Source: Pseudomonadota bacterium (GTDB taxonomy: Bacteria; Pseudomonadota; Gammaproteobacteria; Steroidobacterales; Steroidobacteraceae). From it: DNA of 27,139 bases. Positions within the stretch are counted from its first letter, which is position 1; each line of letters starts with the position of its first letter. The DNA is taken from NCBI GenBank assembly GCA_021808195.1, contig JAKBCE010000043.1, positions 1 through 27,139 on the forward strand. Reading direction: 5' to 3'. The notes below the pieces were generated by a model. The model was not told where the DNA came from. It did not search any database and was given only the letters and a program-made list of their open reading frames with translations. Made by a program: the position numbers and the translations under genes. This document shows, piece by piece, positions 23,905-27,139 of this stretch.

Positions 23905-24644
23905 ACCGCGTGGGCATCGTCGCGGCGCTCGCCTCCGAGGCGCGCGCGCTGACCCCGGGGCAGCCCGCCCTTGCCACCGGCGGGGAGGTCGTGCAGCTTG
24001 AGGACGAGTTGTTGCTCACGGTGAGCGGCATGGGTTGGGATGCGGCACACGCCGGCGCCTTGCGGCTCGCGCGCGCCGGCGCGACCGCGCTCGCGAGCTT
24101 CGGTACGGCCGGCGCACTCGACCCTTCGCTCGAGTGCGGCGCGGTACTCGTGCCGCGCGAGGTCCACGTGCCCGAGGGGGCGCCGCTGCCGACGCATGCG
24201 CGCTGGCGCGAGGCGGTGCTCGCGGCGATGCCCCAAGACTGTCAGCTCAGCGACGGCCCGCTGCTCACCAGCCGCGAGCCGATCGGCTCGCGGCTCGACA
24301 AGGCGATTGCCTGGCGGGAGAGCGGCTGCGTTGCCGTCGACATGGAAAGCGCTGCCGTGGCGCGCTTCGCCGCCGATGCGGCCGTGCCGTTTCTCGTGCT
24401 GCGGGTCATCGTCGATACCGCCGCGGATGAGTTGCCCGAGGCCGTGCTCGCCGCGAGCCGCGCCGGTCAGATCGCGATCGGCCGACTGTTGGTCGGGCTG
24501 GCGCTGGCGCCCTGGAGCATTGCGGCGGTGCGCGAACTCGCCCGGCGCTTTCGCGTCGCCTGCGACATGCTCTCGCGGCTGGCCGAGCCGGGACTGCCGG
24601 TACGGCGCGCCCTGAGCGGCGAGCGCTGGCGGGAGGCACATTGA
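23901..24644 (+). CDS. hpnG: Adenosylhopane nucleosidase HpnG
   Basis: The 247-residue protein belongs to the PNP/MTA-SAH nucleosidase-like phosphorylase family. It shows the VGIVAALASEARAL start, SGMGWDAAHAGALRLARAGATALASFGTAGAL in overlapping stretches, and VAVDMESAAVARFA holding the ribose/purine-binding Met-Glu. HpnG (TIGR03468 type) removes adenine from adenosylhopane to give ribosylhopane. The start is read as TTG 23901, overlapping the shc stop as TTGA, with GGGGAGG about 12 nt upstream; GTG 23910 is an alternative three codons later. It matches HpnH in pathway order. Confidence 0.93.
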   Translation: MNRVGIVAALASEARALTPGQPALATGGEVVQLEDELLLTVSGMGWDAAHAGALRLARAGATALASFGTAGALDPSLECGAVLVPREVHVPEGAPLPTHARWREAVLAAMPQDCQLSDGPLLTSREPIGSRLDKAIAWRESGCVAVDMESAAVARFAADAAVPFLVLRVIVDTAADELPEAVLAASRAGQIAIGRLLVGLALAPWSIAAVRELARRFRVACDMLSRLAEPGLPVRRALSGERWREAH

Positions 24645-25636
24645 AAGCGCTCGTCACCGGTGCCAGCGGGTTTGTCGGCGCGGCGCTCGCGCGCACGCTG
24701 CTCGCCGCCGGCTGGCAGGTCCGTGTGCTGGTGCGCGCCGGCTCCGACCGGCGCAACTTGCGCACGCTCACGGTGCAGAGCGCGATCGGCGATCTGACCG
24801 ATACCGCCTCGCTCGAGCGCGCCGTCGAGGACTGCGATGCGGTGTTCCACGCCGCGGCCGACTACCGGCTGTGGGTGCCGGATCCGCAGAGCATGTACCA
24901 GGCCAACGTCGAGGGCACGCGCAACCTGCTCGAGGCGGCCTGGCGAGCCGGCGTGAAGCGCATCGTCTACACCAGCAGCGTCGCCTGCATCGGTCTGCCG
25001 GCCGATGGCAGTGTCGGCACCGAGGACACGCCGGTTTCGCTCAAGAGCATGGTCGGGCACTACAAGCGCTCGAAATTCCTGGCCGAGCAGGCCGCGCTCG
25101 AGGCGGCCGAGCGCGGCGTGCCGGTGGTGATCGTCAATCCGGCCGCGCCGGTCGGGCCGCGCGACCTGAAACCGACCCCCACCGGGCAGATCGTGCTCGA
25201 TGCGGCGCTCGGGCGTACTCCGGCCTATGTCGACACCGGCTTGAATATCGTGCACGTCGATGACGTCGCCGCCGGCCACGTGCTCGCCTTTCATTATGGA
25301 CGGGTCGGCGAGCGCTACATTCTCGGCGGGGAGAACCTGCCGCTGCGCGATATTCTGGTCGAGATCACCGCTCTCGCCGGCCGCTCCCCACCGCGGCTGA
25401 AGTTGCCGCACGGGGTGGTGCTGCCGATCGCTTATCTCGCCGAGGGCTTTGCCCGCCTGAGCGGGCGCTCCACCCGGGTGACGGTTGACAGCGTGCGCAT
25501 GGCGCGCAAGCGCATGTACTTCTCGAGCGAGAAAGCGATGCGCGAACTCGGCTACAGCTACCGTCCGGCACGCCTGGCGTTCGCCGATGCGCTTGAGTGG
25601 TTCCGTGCCGAGGGCTATCTGCGCACGCCGGCTTAG
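24641..25636 (+). CDS. hpnA: Hopanoid-associated sugar epimerase HpnA (extended SDR family)
   Basis: The 331-residue protein has the NAD(P)-binding GASGFVGAAL motif (7-16), a catalytic S112/S113 region (YTSSVACIG) and Y141-x3-K145. It resembles NAD-dependent epimerase/dehydratases in hopanoid clusters (TIGR03466 type). Its exact reaction in hopanoid synthesis is not settled; steps on the ribosyl side chain or sugar head group have been suggested. The start is TTG 24641, overlapping the hpnG stop as TTGA, behind GGGAGG (24631-24636). The 3' end overlaps the convergent outer-membrane gene by 3 bp. Confidence 0.93.
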   Translation: MKALVTGASGFVGAALARTLLAAGWQVRVLVRAGSDRRNLRTLTVQSAIGDLTDTASLERAVEDCDAVFHAAADYRLWVPDPQSMYQANVEGTRNLLEAAWRAGVKRIVYTSSVACIGLPADGSVGTEDTPVSLKSMVGHYKRSKFLAEQAALEAAERGVPVVIVNPAAPVGPRDLKPTPTGQIVLDAALGRTPAYVDTGLNIVHVDDVAAGHVLAFHYGRVGERYILGGENLPLRDILVEITALAGRSPPRLKLPHGVVLPIAYLAEGFARLSGRSTRVTVDSVRMARKRMYFSSEKAMRELGYSYRPARLAFADALEWFRAEGYLRTPA

Positions 25637-27102
25637 AACGGGTAGTTGATTCCCGTGAACACCGCGATGCCCTCACTGCCCTTGCCGACATCGACGTAGC
25701 CCACCACCGAGGGCGGGGCAAGGCCGCGAAAGCCGATGCCGAGCACGTTGTGCAGGTGGGTGAAGGGCAAGGTGCTGAAATGGTGAAACACCCGTCCGGT
25801 GTCGAAGAAGGGCGTCACCTGGATCACGATGTGCGTCGAGAGCGTGTTCAGAGACAGCACGGTCTGGCGCAGCTCGATGTTCGCCACGAAGGCGTTGCGA
25901 TCATAGAAACGCGCGGTGCCGTAGCCGCGCAATGGCTGCGAGCCGCCGATCATGCTCGCATCGCCGCCGAGGCTGCTGAGTCCCCAAAATGGCACGTGGT
26001 GCGTGGTCGGCTCGTAGCGCAGATCAAAGTGCGCGGCCACCGTCAAAGTGCGCATCGGCGACCAGTAGAAGCGTCCGTCGGCGCCCGCCTCGGTGAACAG
26101 CGAGTCGTCGATCGACACATTGCGGCTCGCCACCCCGCCGTACACCACCACGTCCATGCCGTGGGTAGGGATCACGATGTTATTGCGCGTGTCGTAGATC
26201 ATTGAGACGCGGTTGAGCAGCTCGTGCGTGGTGCCGACGCCGAGCAGATGCACGAAGCGCTGCGTGATCGAGGGAATGCGCGGCAGGCTGCCGGCGGTGA
26301 TCTTCACCTTGCGCGCCTCGAAGGTGTAGGCGAGCTGCCAGGAATGGGTGATGTTCCAGCCGATCTTGGTGCGCACCCACATCTGCTGGCGGGTGTAGTC
26401 GGTCTGATTGATGCGCAGCGAATTGTTGCCGAAGCCGAAAAAACGCGGCGTGCCGCTGCGGTCGTAGTCCGCCTCGACGGTGACCGTCCAGCGCGACTCG
26501 CGCAGCAGTCCGGTCTGCCAGAGCGCATCGAGGTAGCTCTGCACGCGTTGCTGCATGCCGGCGACCACCGACCACTGGGTGTTCAGCGAGGGATACTCGA
26601 AGATGCGCGCATCGACACCCCAGCCGAAATACGGGTTGTGGGTGAAGTCCGGAGCGATGATGCGCGTGATCTGGTTGGCCGAGTTGGTATGCAGGATGGT
26701 CGGGATCAGCCCGATGGTGGTGCCGCTGTTCGGCCCGACTGCGATCTCCGGCACTGGCAGCACCGGCCAGGTGGTGGGATTGAGCCAGTTGACCGGCTGC
26801 TTGCGCACCGGTGCGGGCTGCAGATGAAAGCACGGCTCGGGCACGCGCTGGGGCTTGACGCACGAGCGAGCTGACGCGCAGGGCGCTGGCGCGGCTTTCG
26901 GCTTCGCGCACGAGGCCGGCTTCGCAGTCGCGGCTCGCGCCAGGCCGCCCGTGCCGAGCAGAGCGAGGGCGAGCAGGGCTGCTGCCCGCAGCGGCGGCGC
27001 TGGGCTATGCTTGCGCGCGATGCCGTTGTTTTTTTTCAGGTCGACCAGCGTTCTTTCCGCGCCATCGGGCCGCGGCCTCGAGCTCACCGTGCATGGGATC
27101 AT
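25633..27102 (-). CDS. Omp85/BamA-TamA-like outer-membrane beta-barrel (bacterial surface antigen domain) protein
   Basis: The 489-residue product has a hydrophobic signal around residues 37-57 (cleavage near ARA) and an alternating beta-barrel pattern to the last residue, Phe (NYPF), which suits outer-membrane insertion. The L391-R-G-Y394 motif, in QPLRGYGTARFYDRNAF, is the conserved lid-lock signature of the Omp85 C-terminal barrel. No POTRA domains are seen: only about 55 residues separate the signal from the barrel, and that part is Ala/Pro/Lys rich with cysteines at 65, 75, 81 and 91. ATG 27102 gives a long n-region; GTG 27087 is an alternative, and neither has a good ribosome-binding site. 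It is convergent with hpnA; a link to hopanoids is unproven. Confidence 0.8.
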   Translation of the reverse strand: MIPCTVSSRPRPDGAERTLVDLKKNNGIARKHSPAPPLRAAALLALALLGTGGLARAATAKPASCAKPKAAPAPCASARSCVKPQRVPEPCFHLQPAPVRKQPVNWLNPTTWPVLPVPEIAVGPNSGTTIGLIPTILHTNSANQITRIIAPDFTHNPYFGWGVDARIFEYPSLNTQWSVVAGMQQRVQSYLDALWQTGLLRESRWTVTVEADYDRSGTPRFFGFGNNSLRINQTDYTRQQMWVRTKIGWNITHSWQLAYTFEARKVKITAGSLPRIPSITQRFVHLLGVGTTHELLNRVSMIYDTRNNIVIPTHGMDVVVYGGVASRNVSIDDSLFTEAGADGRFYWSPMRTLTVAAHFDLRYEPTTHHVPFWGLSSLGGDASMIGGSQPLRGYGTARFYDRNAFVANIELRQTVLSLNTLSTHIVIQVTPFFDTGRVFHHFSTLPFTHLHNVLGIGFRGLAPPSVVGYVDVGKGSEGIAVFTGINYPF

Positions 27103-27139
27103 CGAGCACCGCCGCTGCGCCCCGCGCGCTAGGCGCGTT

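Overview
The window is about 27 kb of GC-rich, densely packed bacterial DNA. Gene content and order suggest a gammaproteobacterium that oxidises methanol or other alcohols with lanthanide-type enzymes and makes hopanoids. This is inferred from gene families only: there is no rRNA or other phylogenetic marker, and no tRNA, CRISPR array, transposase or phage gene was seen.

Region 1 (1-12605, all + strand) is a C1/alcohol oxidation island. It starts with the tail of a glutathione-dependent formaldehyde dehydrogenase (frmA) and with gfa. After a gene-poor, hairpin-rich leader of about 680 bp comes a 30-residue small ORF overlapping an XoxF-type PQQ dehydrogenase. Then come an XoxJ-like protein fused to ankyrin repeats, an XoxG-like cytochrome c, a PQQ-associated periplasmic binding protein and a YVTN beta-propeller. 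A complete NitT/TauT-like ABC importer (binding protein, permease, ATPase) follows, and then the ATPase and ABC-2 permease of the Ped/Lut-type transporter that accompanies PQQ alcohol dehydrogenases. The proposed logic is that XoxF oxidises methanol in the periplasm, XoxG takes the electrons, Gfa and FrmA remove formaldehyde, and the ABC proteins handle metal, cofactor or substrate.

Region 2 (12637-17912, - strand) is a tight operon transcribed hpnI-hpnJ-hpnK-hpnL and then a ferritin-like di-iron protein. HpnI, HpnK and HpnJ build the sugar-derived head group of composite hopanoids. The di-iron protein is not a named hopanoid gene and is one of the best candidates for an undescribed function here.

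Region 3 (18074-25636, + strand) diverges from region 2 and covers the core pathway: idi, hpnH, ispA, a one-step squalene synthase, shc, hpnG and hpnA. Together they cover IPP isomerisation, FPP, squalene, hopene, adenosylhopane and ribosylhopane. Several genes appear to start with TTG. hpnO, hpnN, hpnB, hpnR and hpnC/D/E are absent from the window.

Region 4 (25633-27102, - strand) is an Omp85-type outer-membrane beta-barrel protein convergent with hpnA.
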